Shown here one piece after another: positions 36,114-44,294 of a stretch of 64,000 nt of DNA. The DNA is from Sphingobacterium sp. UBA2700 (GTDB taxonomy: Bacteria; Bacteroidota; Bacteroidia; Sphingobacteriales; Sphingobacteriaceae), in the NCBI GenBank assembly GCA_002354335.1, contig DELI01000027.1:137331-201330 (forward strand). Reading direction: 5' to 3'. The notes below the pieces were generated by a model. That model saw only the letters and a list, made by a program, of their open reading frames with translations, had not been told where the DNA came from and searched no databases. Position numbers and translations under genes: made by a program. Every line of letters begins with the position of its first letter. Positions within the stretch are counted from its first letter, which is position 1.

Positions 36114-36977
36114 TTATTTCGTCGGGTATGAAGTTCTATATTTCTTGATCATATACCAAGTTGCGGGCTTTAATGTTCTTTCTTTATTAATTGGGTGTCG
36201 TCCTGCACTTGTGAAAAATTCAACTTCATTGTTGATTTTCGAATACCAAACTTTGTTCACATGCTTTTCCTGGAGGGTATCTGTTTGAGTAATTTTTCTA
36301 AAATGTACTAAATCTATTGGGTTGAGGACAAGTTTCTCAGCATGTCTGATTTCTTCTTTGCAGTCAATTTCTATATATTTTGTTCCATCCCAGTACATAC
36401 AGCCATCAGTTTTAAGCTGAGAAACGGTCATATAGCAAAGCGTAGCAAAAGAGAGGCTTGCGGCCGATATAACTAGTATTTTGTTTAAGCCGTTTTTCTT
36501 TTTCGGCTTAGCAATTACTGTTGGTTTAAAGGGTTGACTCTGAACAATGTTATTATCCTTTTGAGCATATTCTATGCGATCTGACGTCTTAAACTCTACC
36601 TGTTGATGCTGTTGAAATGACTTTCGCCATTCTACAAATGGTCTTGGTTTAAAATCGATTAAAACAGCAAGCAATTTGGCGATAATTTCGTCCGGATTTC
36701 TCGTTGTACCATTAAGGAAGTTTTGTACAGATTTTAGTTTTCCTAATTCGGTAGTGTTAATAGCTTTTTCGAGATCATCTACTTTCACATTTGAATTAAA
36801 GTATTCTTCAAAGACAATTCTGTCTTCCTTGTTAAGTCCTTTGCAATATAGATATAGTGCATAGTTTCGAAGATTCGCTGGCGAAGGATTTTCTAGGCTT
36901 GTAGGTAGAGTCCCTTCATTGCGTTTCTTTGTGTATTCCGCCAAAACTTGCTCTCTAAAGATATCGAATTCAAACAC
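36114..36977 (-). CDS. Hypothetical membrane protein (cytoplasmic helical domain, one TM)
   Basis: 287 residues, no family assigned. Residues 1-130 are helical and charged with no signal. A basic linker (AKPKKKNGLNK, about 158-168) leads into a single membrane helix (ILVISAASLSFATLCYMTVSQL, about 168-190). The C-terminal domain starts with CMYWDGTKYIEIDCKEEI, two Cys that could pair in the periplasm, and ends in a basic strand. The layout (cytoplasmic domain, one helix, small extracytoplasmic sensor) suggests a regulatory or sensing role. It is divergent from the peptide/kinase/regulator genes with repeats between them. Confidence 0.65.
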   Translation of the reverse strand: MFEFDIFREQVLAEYTKKRNEGTLPTSLENPSPANLRNYALYLYCKGLNKEDRIVFEEYFNSNVKVDDLEKAINTTELGKLKSVQNFLNGTTRNPDEIIAKLLAVLIDFKPRPFVEWRKSFQQHQQVEFKTSDRIEYAQKDNNIVQSQPFKPTVIAKPKKKNGLNKILVISAASLSFATLCYMTVSQLKTDGCMYWDGTKYIEIDCKEEIRHAEKLVLNPIDLVHFRKITQTDTLQEKHVNKVWYSKINNEVEFFTSAGRHPINKERTLKPATWYMIKKYRTSYPTK

Positions 36978-37049
36978 GGAACTAATTGGTTTTCGTCATT
37001 CGAAATAAAGCATAATATCTAAGATGTACAAATTGTCTGCTTGAAAATA

Positions 37050-37093
37050 GGAAATATCGGAAATCTATAAGAAATATCGGAAATACCGGAAAT
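37050..37093. repeat. Cluster of GGAAAT direct repeats
   Basis: The 14-mer GAAATATCGGAAAT occurs exactly twice, starting at 37051 and 37071 (20 bp, about two helical turns). Inside and after them GGAAAT recurs at 37050, 37059, 37079 and 37088, i.e. pairs 9 bp apart. This is the kind of arrangement a regulator binds. Confidence 0.6.
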
Positions 37094-37261
37094 GTCTGAT
37101 TTAAAGCTGTTAAACGCCTTTAGTTTTGTCCTATGAATTCTTCGATAGCTCGTTTACTATTAACGCAACTGTAGAGAATTCGTATGGTAGGCTTGTAGTT
37201 GAATCCTATGAAAAAGAGGAAGATTATTTGATTTTCCTATGAGTTTACTTCTTCCTTAAAA

Positions 37262-37277
37262 TCAGAAGGCCTTCTGA
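37262..37277. promoter_or_regulatory. Perfect 16-bp palindrome, candidate operator
   Basis: TCAGAAGGCCTTCTGA is identical to its reverse complement, 71 bp upstream of the peptide start. It has no T tract after it, so it is not a terminator. Confidence 0.45.
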
Positions 37278-37348
37278 AAAATTAATGAATGATACCATTT
37301 AGAGACAATGGTGTCGGGATAGTTTTTTGACTTTAAATTTTAGAAGAA

Positions 37349-37519
37349 ATGAAAAATTTGTTCGTAGCTCTGCTGCTGACTATGCTGTGTTCTGCAGGAT
37401 ACTCAAACTCCTTTACAACCAGCGATGGTGATCCTCAGACGAATGGTGGTGATAAGGGATCCGTACGTCCTCCGACTAGGCCGGCGATTCCGCCGATCTT
37501 TCCTGATTTCTTAGGTTAA
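37349..37519 (+). CDS. Tiny secreted Pro-rich peptide upstream of a two-component pair
   Basis: 56 residues. It has a clear signal peptide (MKNLFVALLLTMLCSAGYS) and a mature part of under 40 residues: a polar stretch (TTSDGDPQTNGGDKG) and then a Pro-rich tail (RPPTRPAIPPIFPDFLG). The kinase gene starts 80 bp downstream on the same strand with no terminator in between, so all three genes may share a transcript. No Cys occurs in the mature part. The product looks like an exported linear peptide; a signalling role with the adjacent kinase is inference. No family is recognised. Confidence 0.55.
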   Translation: MKNLFVALLLTMLCSAGYSNSFTTSDGDPQTNGGDKGSVRPPTRPAIPPIFPDFLG

Positions 37520-37599
37520 GATCCTTTAGTAAAAATGCAGGTAAAATCACTTTTACCTGTATTTTTTATTTGGTAATATTGCTTACCAAATTATTATCC

Positions 37600-39309
37600 A
37601 TGCGATTTCAAATAATCACACTATTATTCAGCATAATACTGTTTTTCGGGTGCCATTCTAAGAGTCCGCAATTCGCCGAAATTGATGCAGAATTAACTGT
37701 CGATAGTAATAGCAATTTTTCTAAAGCAAATTCCTTTCTAGAGTTAGGGATGAACGATAGCTCTTTTGTTTATTTTGATTTAGCAAGTGACGATTTTATA
37801 CAAGCCGGTGATAGTCTTCATGCAGCAATATGTTTAATTCAGATGGCAATTACGTTGTCTGAAGAAGCGGATTATTATGCTGCTCAAGAAACATCATTGG
37901 AGGCAGACAAGCTTTTAGATACGGCTAATAAGGCGCATTTAGACTTGTTGTCTTTTAACTATAATAGTTTGGGAAATGCGATTTCTGGTTATGGAGATAA
38001 TGAGGCTGCCATTTTTTACTACGATCTAGCCGTAAAATATGCGGTCAATAAGGATCATGCACAAACCTATAAGAATAATAAAGCTGTAACTCTTTTTGAG
38101 GCGAAGCGTTTTAAGGAAGCTTTTCTTATTCATAAAGAGAATTTAAAATCTGCTGATAAAAAAGATAAGAATTATGCACGTTGTTTGTCCAACTACGCAA
38201 ATACAAGATGGCGGATAGATGAAGCGTATAATCCGTTGCCTGACTTACATACAGCGTTAAAAATAAGAGAATCCGAATCAGACGATTTGGGCGTGAATTC
38301 CACGTTGTCACATTTATTTGAATATCACGATGGACGAAATTTGGATTCCGCCAAAATTTATGCTTCGAAATCTTTTGATTTAGCAAACAAGATTCAATTT
38401 AGTACGGATCAAATAAATGCTGCAGAGAAATTAATCAGGGTTAATTCCGATTCTTCAAAATACTACTTTGCAATCTATAAGCATCTGTCTGATAGCGTTC
38501 GAACGGCTCGTTTGAAAGCAAAGAATCAATATGCATTGATTCGTTATGAGGCAGAGAAAAATAAAATTGATAATCTAAAGCTTCAGAAGGATGTTTTGGA
38601 TCGGGATCTGCGAATTTCTAAAGAGCGAATCATTATGGTGGCTGTTATTGGCTTTGTTCTGTCTGCTCTTACATTTTTTATTTTGTGGGCGCAACGAAGA
38701 AAGCAGCGGATTACTATGGAAGCGGAAAATAAAGTTAAAGAGATACAATTGACCACTTCTAAAAAAGTACATGATGTGGTTGCCAACGGTATTTATCGCG
38801 TGATGACAGAATTGGAGCATAAGGATGAATTTGATAAATCGGAAATTTTAGATAAGCTGGAAGTTATGTATGAAAAATCTAGAGATATTTCCTATGAATC
38901 CTCTAAAGAAATGTGCGAAGAAAGCTTTGCAACTGATGTTTCTACATTGATCAGATCATTTGCAAATGAAAATATTCACATGTTTATTGTCGGTAATGAT
39001 CCACATCTATGGCATAATTTATCAAAAAATGCAAAGAATGACTTACTGATAATTTTGCAAGAGATATTAGTGAATATGCGCAAACATAGCCAAGCTAACG
39101 AGGTGATATTTAGGTTCGAAGAACGGGACAATTACTTACATATTTTATATCAGGATAATGGTGTTGGTTTAACAAATCCAAAAAAGATGGGGAATGGTAT
39201 TCGGAATACGGGAAACCGTATGGAAAGGTTAAAGGGTAAATTTAATTTTGCCTCAGAGAAAGGGAAAGGAGTGAAAATAGAAATGAATTTACCGCTTCCT
39301 CAAAACTGA
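37600..39309 (+). CDS. TPR-containing lipoprotein sensor histidine kinase
   Basis: 569 residues if started at the ATG at 37600, which gives a lipoprotein-type signal ending IILFFGC (Cys17); a TTG further upstream would destroy it. Residues 30-320 are helical with TPR-like repeats (NYNSLGNAISGYGDNEAAIFYYDLA). A membrane helix follows (about 347-367, MVAVIGFVLSALTFFILWA). The dimerisation/phosphotransfer region has TTSKKVHDVVANGIYRVM with acceptor His391, then an HATPase domain (LLIILQEILVNMRKHSQAN, DNGVGL, GNGIRNTGNRMERLKG). The combination TPR-TM-HisKA_3-like kinase is a Bacteroidota type in which the periplasmic TPRs are thought to sense a protein or peptide. The regulator gene starts 5 bp downstream. 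Confidence 0.9.
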   Translation: MRFQIITLLFSIILFFGCHSKSPQFAEIDAELTVDSNSNFSKANSFLELGMNDSSFVYFDLASDDFIQAGDSLHAAICLIQMAITLSEEADYYAAQETSLEADKLLDTANKAHLDLLSFNYNSLGNAISGYGDNEAAIFYYDLAVKYAVNKDHAQTYKNNKAVTLFEAKRFKEAFLIHKENLKSADKKDKNYARCLSNYANTRWRIDEAYNPLPDLHTALKIRESESDDLGVNSTLSHLFEYHDGRNLDSAKIYASKSFDLANKIQFSTDQINAAEKLIRVNSDSSKYYFAIYKHLSDSVRTARLKAKNQYALIRYEAEKNKIDNLKLQKDVLDRDLRISKERIIMVAVIGFVLSALTFFILWAQRRKQRITMEAENKVKEIQLTTSKKVHDVVANGIYRVMTELEHKDEFDKSEILDKLEVMYEKSRDISYESSKEMCEESFATDVSTLIRSFANENIHMFIVGNDPHLWHNLSKNAKNDLLIILQEILVNMRKHSQANEVIFRFEERDNYLHILYQDNGVGLTNPKKMGNGIRNTGNRMERLKGKFNFASEKGKGVKIEMNLPLPQN

Positions 39310-39314
39310 CCAAT

Positions 39315-39980
39315 ATGTTTAGAAAAGTATTAATTGCAGAAGATCATGAAATTACTAATGTTTCGGTTCAACGAACCATCAGTGATATTGGTGTAGAAAT
39401 AGCCAAATATGTTTATTACTGTGATGATGCTTTGGCGTGGATCAGTCGTGCATTACAAGACGGGGATGCGTTTGATTTATTGATTACGGACTTATCATTT
39501 GAAGAGGATTTCAATAAACAACGTATTGCAAGTGGTATTGAACTCATTCAGGCTGTAAAAGTTATTCAACCAAACTTAAAGATTATAGTTTTTTCAGGTG
39601 AAGATAGACCTGCCATCATTGATAGACTGTTCAGTGAATATGGCATAGATGGCTATGTGCGAAAGGCTAGGCGCGATGCCCAACATCTCAAGGAAGCATT
39701 CATAGCGATCGATCAAGGGCATACCTATGTTTCCTTTGATATTAAACAATCCTTAAAACAAAGCCATACCTATGAATTCTCAAATATCGACATTCAAATT
39801 GTGAAATTGTTGTCGGAAGGTGTCTTACAGAAAGAGATTCCCAATCATCTCAAGCAAAGAAATATAAAGCCATCGGGATTGAGTAGTGTTGAAAAGCGAT
39901 TGAACATGATGCGAGAAGTTTTAGCTTTTAACAAAAATGAACAGCTGGTTGCTTATTGTAAAGATAAGGGATTTATATAG
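39315..39980 (+). CDS. Response regulator, receiver plus LuxR-like HTH
   Basis: 221 residues. Receiver domain at 1-125 with Glu9/Asp10, acceptor Asp59 (FDLLITDLSFEED) and the conserved Lys in DGYVRKARRD. The C-terminal region (about 155-221; FSNIDIQIVKLLSEGVLQKEIPNHLKQ..) aligns with the start of a LuxR/GerE HTH (recognition helix SSVEKRLNMMREVL), though the usual 'T.rE.eVL.l.a.G.s..eIA' is modified. It is cotranscribed with the kinase (5-bp gap) and is its obvious partner. Targets are unknown; the repeats in the upstream divergent region are candidate sites. Confidence 0.88.
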   Translation: MFRKVLIAEDHEITNVSVQRTISDIGVEIAKYVYYCDDALAWISRALQDGDAFDLLITDLSFEEDFNKQRIASGIELIQAVKVIQPNLKIIVFSGEDRPAIIDRLFSEYGIDGYVRKARRDAQHLKEAFIAIDQGHTYVSFDIKQSLKQSHTYEFSNIDIQIVKLLSEGVLQKEIPNHLKQRNIKPSGLSSVEKRLNMMREVLAFNKNEQLVAYCKDKGFI

Positions 39981-40000
39981 GCGACTTAAGCTTCTTATCC

Positions 40001-40537
40001 ATGAATAAACTTTTATTAATTTTCTTAGTTTTTGTCTCCTGCCAAACACAGAATGTTCCGGTAGCCGAATATTATGATGATATAGATTTTGAACAGCAGA
40101 TGTTCCAAAATCCTGCGATTTTTAAAGTGGAGAAACTAATCGATGGCGATACGTTTTGGGTTATGAATAGCCGGAGGGAGCATTTGAAGATCCGGTTAAT
40201 TGGTATTGACGCGCCAGAGACAAGAACGGTTTTTAAAAAGAAAAAGCACCCTTTCGGAATGACTTCCAAATTGTATTTAGATAGTATTTTACTGGCGAAT
40301 CCTTATGTGAAGTTAAACTTCGACGTCGATTCTTTGGATCAGTATGGTCGAACGCTCGCTTACGTTTATCTAAATGATGGAACCTTTGTAAACGAGATAA
40401 TGGTTAAGAATGGCTATGCTGTTTTGATGACAGTTCCGCCTAATGTTAAATATCAAGAAATACTGTATAAAGCGCAAGTAGAAGCGAGGGAAAGAAAGCT
40501 AGGGATATGGAGAGAGGAGTTTTTGGAATCGAAATAA
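40001..40537 (+). CDS. Staphylococcal-nuclease-like thermonuclease, exported
   Basis: 178 residues. An N-terminal lipoprotein signal (MNKLLLIFLVFVSC, Cys14) anchors it. The SNase fold is complete with its catalytic residues: Arg65, Asp70 and Glu73 in RLIGIDAPE (equivalents of Arg35, Asp40, Glu43) and Arg117 in DQYGRTLAYVY (equivalent of Arg87). It should hydrolyse DNA and RNA with calcium, probably at the outer surface or in the periplasm for nucleotide scavenging or competition. The gene lies 20 bp after the response regulator, close enough to belong to the same unit, though no functional link is evident. Confidence 0.92.
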   Translation: MNKLLLIFLVFVSCQTQNVPVAEYYDDIDFEQQMFQNPAIFKVEKLIDGDTFWVMNSRREHLKIRLIGIDAPETRTVFKKKKHPFGMTSKLYLDSILLANPYVKLNFDVDSLDQYGRTLAYVYLNDGTFVNEIMVKNGYAVLMTVPPNVKYQEILYKAQVEARERKLGIWREEFLESK

Positions 40538-40735
40538 TTCAACGTTTTTCGTAGTGCTACAACTAGAGACAAAAGTTGATTTTTTAATATAAACCGTCTT
40601 TTTGCTGCGCGAGTTTACAAAGGAGGATTGTTGAAAGTCTCGATCTCAAGGTTTTGCTTCCTCCTTCGTTTTTCGTTTTTCATTATAGCTGTTGCCGTTC
40701 GTTAGATAGATATCCAAACGATTTCCTATCTAACA

Positions 40736-41008
40736 TCAATAACCTAAATCTCTTAAAACATCTACAACTCGGAACCTCAATCCTTCATAAGTCTTAATGT
40801 TAAACGTAGTGTCGCTGGCATTATACACTAGTCGATCGGGATTAACTCGCGTATATTTAACCATTATGTCGGTAAGTTCAGATAATGAATAGGTTTTTCC
40901 TTCGATATTTAAATAGGTTTCTTCAGGAGTTTTATCAGTTTCATCGTTCTTTTTACATGAATTTAAGCCTAGCAAAAGCACCATGCATAGATAGAGTAAT
41001 GTTTTCAT
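40736..41008 (-). CDS. Small hypothetical lipoprotein
   Basis: 90 residues if started at the ATG at 41008, which gives a compact lipoprotein signal (MKTLLYLCMVLLLGLNSC, Cys18); the frame extends to 41032 but the extra residues add nothing. After the anchor comes a charged linker (KKNDETDKTPEE) and a small domain, LNIEGKTYSLSELTDIMVKYTRVNPDRLVYNASDT. No family is recognised. It stands alone between the nuclease gene and the defence island. Confidence 0.55.
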   Translation of the reverse strand: MKTLLYLCMVLLLGLNSCKKNDETDKTPEETYLNIEGKTYSLSELTDIMVKYTRVNPDRLVYNASDTTFNIKTYEGLRFRVVDVLRDLGY

Positions 41009-41297
41009 AATTAGGTGATTTAAATATAGCACAAAAACATTGTAAATGAAACTTTGCAGAATTTAGATCAAAGCCACTATTTTCCCTTTTTCAGGTGGCT
41101 AGAGGTTTTAATTGGATTGAGTGATAAGACTGTTTTTTAAACTTCTATGGGGATATTATGATTTCGATATCTGATTTTATAACGCTTCGCTCCTTATATA
41201 AATAGATTATTTATCTGATATTTATATCAGAAAGGGTGTTGATAGAGGACGTGATTTATTGTACAAAGCTAAATCAATGTAAAATTTAAACAGTCAT
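41009..41297. other. Intergenic region at the left edge of the defence island
   Basis: 289 bp, AT-rich, no gene. It contains the inverted repeat at 41214-41231 upstream of the helicase gene. No ssrA-like direct repeat or integrase was seen that would mark an island end. Confidence 0.5.
41214..41231. promoter_or_regulatory. Inverted repeat upstream of the helicase gene
   Basis: TCTGATA-TTTA-TATCAGA, perfect 7-bp arms with a 4-bp centre, 67 bp before the start. A half-site (ATATCTGAT) also lies at 41167-41175. Candidate operator of the island's first gene. Confidence 0.45.
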
Positions 41298-43847
41298 ATG
41301 TCGCTTAAAAGAGAACTAATATATATCGACGATAAAGACGAAACGAATAGAATCTCCCAATATTCGTACAAAGGAGATAAGATTTCTATTGTTTTTAAGT
41401 ATAGTAATAAAGAGTTTTTGTACAGTAAAAACAGAGCTAAGGTCGTAGGAACAGCAATTACTAGTGACAAAGCCTTCAATGTTTTTAACTATCTGCATGA
41501 GATCGCAAATGCGATTGGTTTAAAAACCGATGAAGGCGACAATATCCTTTTAAGAAGTTATCAGAACATTGAACACATATCTAAGAATAGCGTTTTAGCT
41601 AGTTTTTTAAATGGCTCATTATCCTCTTTTGAGAACCCCACAGAAAGTATAGATTTTTTTCCATTTGGGTTTAACCTGAGTCAGAAAAATGCAGTAAATA
41701 CAGCTTTCGCAAATAATCTAAGTGTAATAGAGGGACCTCCGGGAACGGGAAAAACACAAACAATTTTGAACATTATCGTAAATGCTGTTTTAAGAGGTCA
41801 AAGTGTAGCTATTGTGTCTAGTAATAACTCTGCAACGAAAAATGTCTATGAAAAGCTAGAAAAAAACGGCATTGAGTTTATCGCTGCACTTTTAGGAAAT
41901 ACGCAGAATAAAAAAGATTTTATTGATTCTCAAAAACAGATTCCCGATTTGACACAGTTTGACATAGCTGGATCTGAAAAATCAAAGCTTAAAGAAAAAG
42001 CTCTATTGCTTTCTGAGCAACTATCTGAAAAGCTTGATAAAAAGAATCGCTTAGCGTTATTAAAGCTTCAGGTTGATAACTTGGAAACTGAATATGAGCA
42101 TTTCAAAGAAAATCATAAAAACGAGAAATCCAACGCTGTAGAATTCAAAAGAAACATCAGTTCAGGACAAATCCTTCAACTATGGATTACACTGGAGTCA
42201 TTAGCAAAAAGAAGTAAGAAAGTTGGCTTTATAAACAGACTTCTATTTAGATTCAAATACGGGATAAAGGATAAATCCTTTTATGAAAATCCACTTAATG
42301 AAATGATTTTTATTTGTCAATCCAAGTATTACCCGACCAAATTAATGGAGGTGACTAAGGAGATTGAATCATTAAAATCAGCTTTAAAACACTTCGCTTT
42401 TGACAGTAAATTGAGAGAGTATACAGATATTTCAATGCGAATTCTTAAGGCAGAATTGTTTCGACGTTACTATAAAAAGAAGAGAAATGAGTACACTATC
42501 CCAGAATTAAAGCGTAGATCCGAAGAATTTATTAAGGACTATCCAGTTATAATGAGTACAACATACTCATTGAGACAAAGCTTGTCTGATGATATCTCTT
42601 ATGACTATGTGATTATTGATGAATCATCACAAGTTGATTTAGCTACCGGGGCACTAGCTTTATCCTGTGCTAAGAAGGCTGTAATTGTTGGTGATGTTAA
42701 ACAACTTCCTAATGTGGTTGACGCTAATATGCAAGGAAAGACTGATTTAATTTTCGATTCCTATGAACTAAAAGAATCTTATCGTTTTTCGAGTCATAGT
42801 CTTTTGTCCTCATTACTTGAATTATTTCCAAATATTCCAAAGATATTATTGAAAGAACATTATCGTTGTCATCCTAAAATTATTGAGTTCTGCAACAAGA
42901 AGTTTTATAATAATCAACTGATTGTTCATACAGATTTTAGTGGAGAACGACAACCGCTTGTTGTATATAAAACCGCAAAAGGAAATCATGCGCGAGAACG
43001 AATGAATCAAAGACAGATTGATATCATCAAAGAAGAGATTATTCCTATGCAAAAGCTTGAAAATGTTGTTTTAGGAATTGTTACACCTTATCGTAATCAG
43101 ACCAATGCATTGCAGAATACGTTTCATGGATCCTCAATAAAAGCTGATACTGTAGATAAGTTTCAAGGAAGAGAAAATGACGTTATTATTCTTTCGACTG
43201 TTGATAATGAGATATCCGACTTCACCGACAACCCTAATCGCTTGAATGTAGCTGTATCTAGAGCAATTCAGCAATTGATTTTAGTTGTTAATGGGAATGA
43301 GCATGAAAACGATAGTAATATCTCAGACTTGATAAAATACATCGAGTATAATAACTTTTCTATCGTGCAAAGTGAGCTGAAATCGATATTTGATTTATTA
43401 TATAAAGATTATGAAGAAGAAAGAGCAAAAATCATAGGTAAATCGGGCAAGGTATCAGCATATGATAGTGAAAATCTAATGTATGTATTAATTAAAGAGG
43501 TTTTAGCAGATAGTAGTTTTTCTAAGTATGACGTCCTGATGCATTTCCCGATGAGGCAACTTATTAATGATTTTTCGAAGCTTGATCAACAGGAGTTAAA
43601 GTACGCATCTAATCCATTGACACACATTGATTTTATAGTTTACAATAAACTTAGTAAAACTCCAGTACTTGGAATAGAGGTTGATGGTTTTGAATTTCAT
43701 AAAGATGGAACAAAACAATCCGACAGAGATAAAATGAAAGATGCTATTTTAAGTAATTACAACTTCCCGTTAATACGTTTCAAAACAAATGAAAGTAATG
43801 AGAAGAGGAAACTTATTAATAAATTGAATGATCTTCAGGCCTCATAA
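41298..43847 (+). CDS. Superfamily 1 (UPF1/Dna2-like) helicase with C-terminal nuclease-like domain
   Basis: 849 residues. Helicase motifs in order: Walker A GPPGTGKT (146-153), motif II DESSQ (441-445), then GDVKQLPNVVD, HYRCHPKIIEFCNKKFY, VTPYRNQ, KFQGRENDVIILSTV and NVAVSRAIQQLILVV. This is the AAA_11/AAA_12 family. A long charged insert (about 205-400) splits the ATPase core. The C-terminal 140 residues (HIDFIVYNKLSKTPVLGIEVDGFEFH..) resemble the DUF2726/PD-(D/E)XK-like nuclease segment often fused to such helicases, with D(x)nEVDG as the likely catalytic region. Many antiphage islands contain enzymes of this build. It is the first gene of the island and stands 94 bp from the next. Confidence 0.9.
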   Translation: MSLKRELIYIDDKDETNRISQYSYKGDKISIVFKYSNKEFLYSKNRAKVVGTAITSDKAFNVFNYLHEIANAIGLKTDEGDNILLRSYQNIEHISKNSVLASFLNGSLSSFENPTESIDFFPFGFNLSQKNAVNTAFANNLSVIEGPPGTGKTQTILNIIVNAVLRGQSVAIVSSNNSATKNVYEKLEKNGIEFIAALLGNTQNKKDFIDSQKQIPDLTQFDIAGSEKSKLKEKALLLSEQLSEKLDKKNRLALLKLQVDNLETEYEHFKENHKNEKSNAVEFKRNISSGQILQLWITLESLAKRSKKVGFINRLLFRFKYGIKDKSFYENPLNEMIFICQSKYYPTKLMEVTKEIESLKSALKHFAFDSKLREYTDISMRILKAELFRRYYKKKRNEYTIPELKRRSEEFIKDYPVIMSTTYSLRQSLSDDISYDYVIIDESSQVDLATGALALSCAKKAVIVGDVKQLPNVVDANMQGKTDLIFDSYELKESYRFSSHSLLSSLLELFPNIPKILLKEHYRCHPKIIEFCNKKFYNNQLIVHTDFSGERQPLVVYKTAKGNHARERMNQRQIDIIKEEIIPMQKLENVVLGIVTPYRNQTNALQNTFHGSSIKADTVDKFQGRENDVIILSTVDNEISDFTDNPNRLNVAVSRAIQQLILVVNGNEHENDSNISDLIKYIEYNNFSIVQSELKSIFDLLYKDYEEERAKIIGKSGKVSAYDSENLMYVLIKEVLADSSFSKYDVLMHFPMRQLINDFSKLDQQELKYASNPLTHIDFIVYNKLSKTPVLGIEVDGFEFHKDGTKQSDRDKMKDAILSNYNFPLIRFKTNESNEKRKLINKLNDLQAS

Positions 43848-43941
43848 CTAAGTTTAGGGAAAAATAGTAATCACGGTTTCCCGTAAGTTTATTAAGGATT
43901 TTCTAAGTATATTTAAGAATTCTAAAAAGCATATTTAAATT

Positions 43942-44268
43942 ATGGGATTTAACGAATTAATATCTAAGATAGTAGCATTTCGCGATGATCGGGATTGGAA
44001 GCAATTTCATAACTCGAAAGACTTAGCGATTGCGTTAAATATTGAAACTTCTGAATTGCTAGAATTGTTCTTATGGAAAGATAAGGAAGATGTTAGTAAA
44101 GAAAAATTAAAAGAAGAGCTTGCAGATGTTTTGATGTATGCGTTATTATTAGCAGAAAAACATCAATTTAATATTGAAGAAATAGTAGAGCAGAAACTAG
44201 AAATCAACAATCAAAAATATCCAGTAGATAAAGCTAAGGGATCTGCAAAAAAATACAACGAATTATAA
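43942..44268 (+). CDS. MazG-like nucleotide pyrophosphohydrolase (dCTPase/RS21-C6 type)
   Basis: 108 residues, a single-domain all-alpha NTP pyrophosphatase. The Mg-binding set is visible: NIETSELLELFLW (E-x-x-E) and KEELADVLMYALLLAE (E-x-x-D), matching the EExxE...ExxD pattern. It hydrolyses (d)NTPs to NMPs and pyrophosphate; small members often act on modified or non-canonical dNTPs. It sits 26 bp before the GIY-YIG/DUF2075 gene and is probably cotranscribed with it. Pairing of MazG-like enzymes with DUF2075 proteins in islands suggests nucleotide depletion or editing as part of defence, but that is inference. Confidence 0.88.
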   Translation: MGFNELISKIVAFRDDRDWKQFHNSKDLAIALNIETSELLELFLWKDKEDVSKEKLKEELADVLMYALLLAEKHQFNIEEIVEQKLEINNQKYPVDKAKGSAKKYNEL

Positions 44269-44294
44269 TAAAATACCAAGCCAATAACCAATTA

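Larger units (their letters stand above)
36978..37348. other. 371-bp divergent intergenic region with direct repeats and a palindrome
   Basis: No gene seen. It holds the GGAAAT repeat cluster at 37050-37093 and the perfect palindrome at 37262-37277, described separately. Confidence 0.6.

Noticed and set aside
37050..37093. Possible CRISPR-like array
   Set aside because: Units are 9-20 bp with no spacers of even length; no cas genes. Treated as operator-type repeats.
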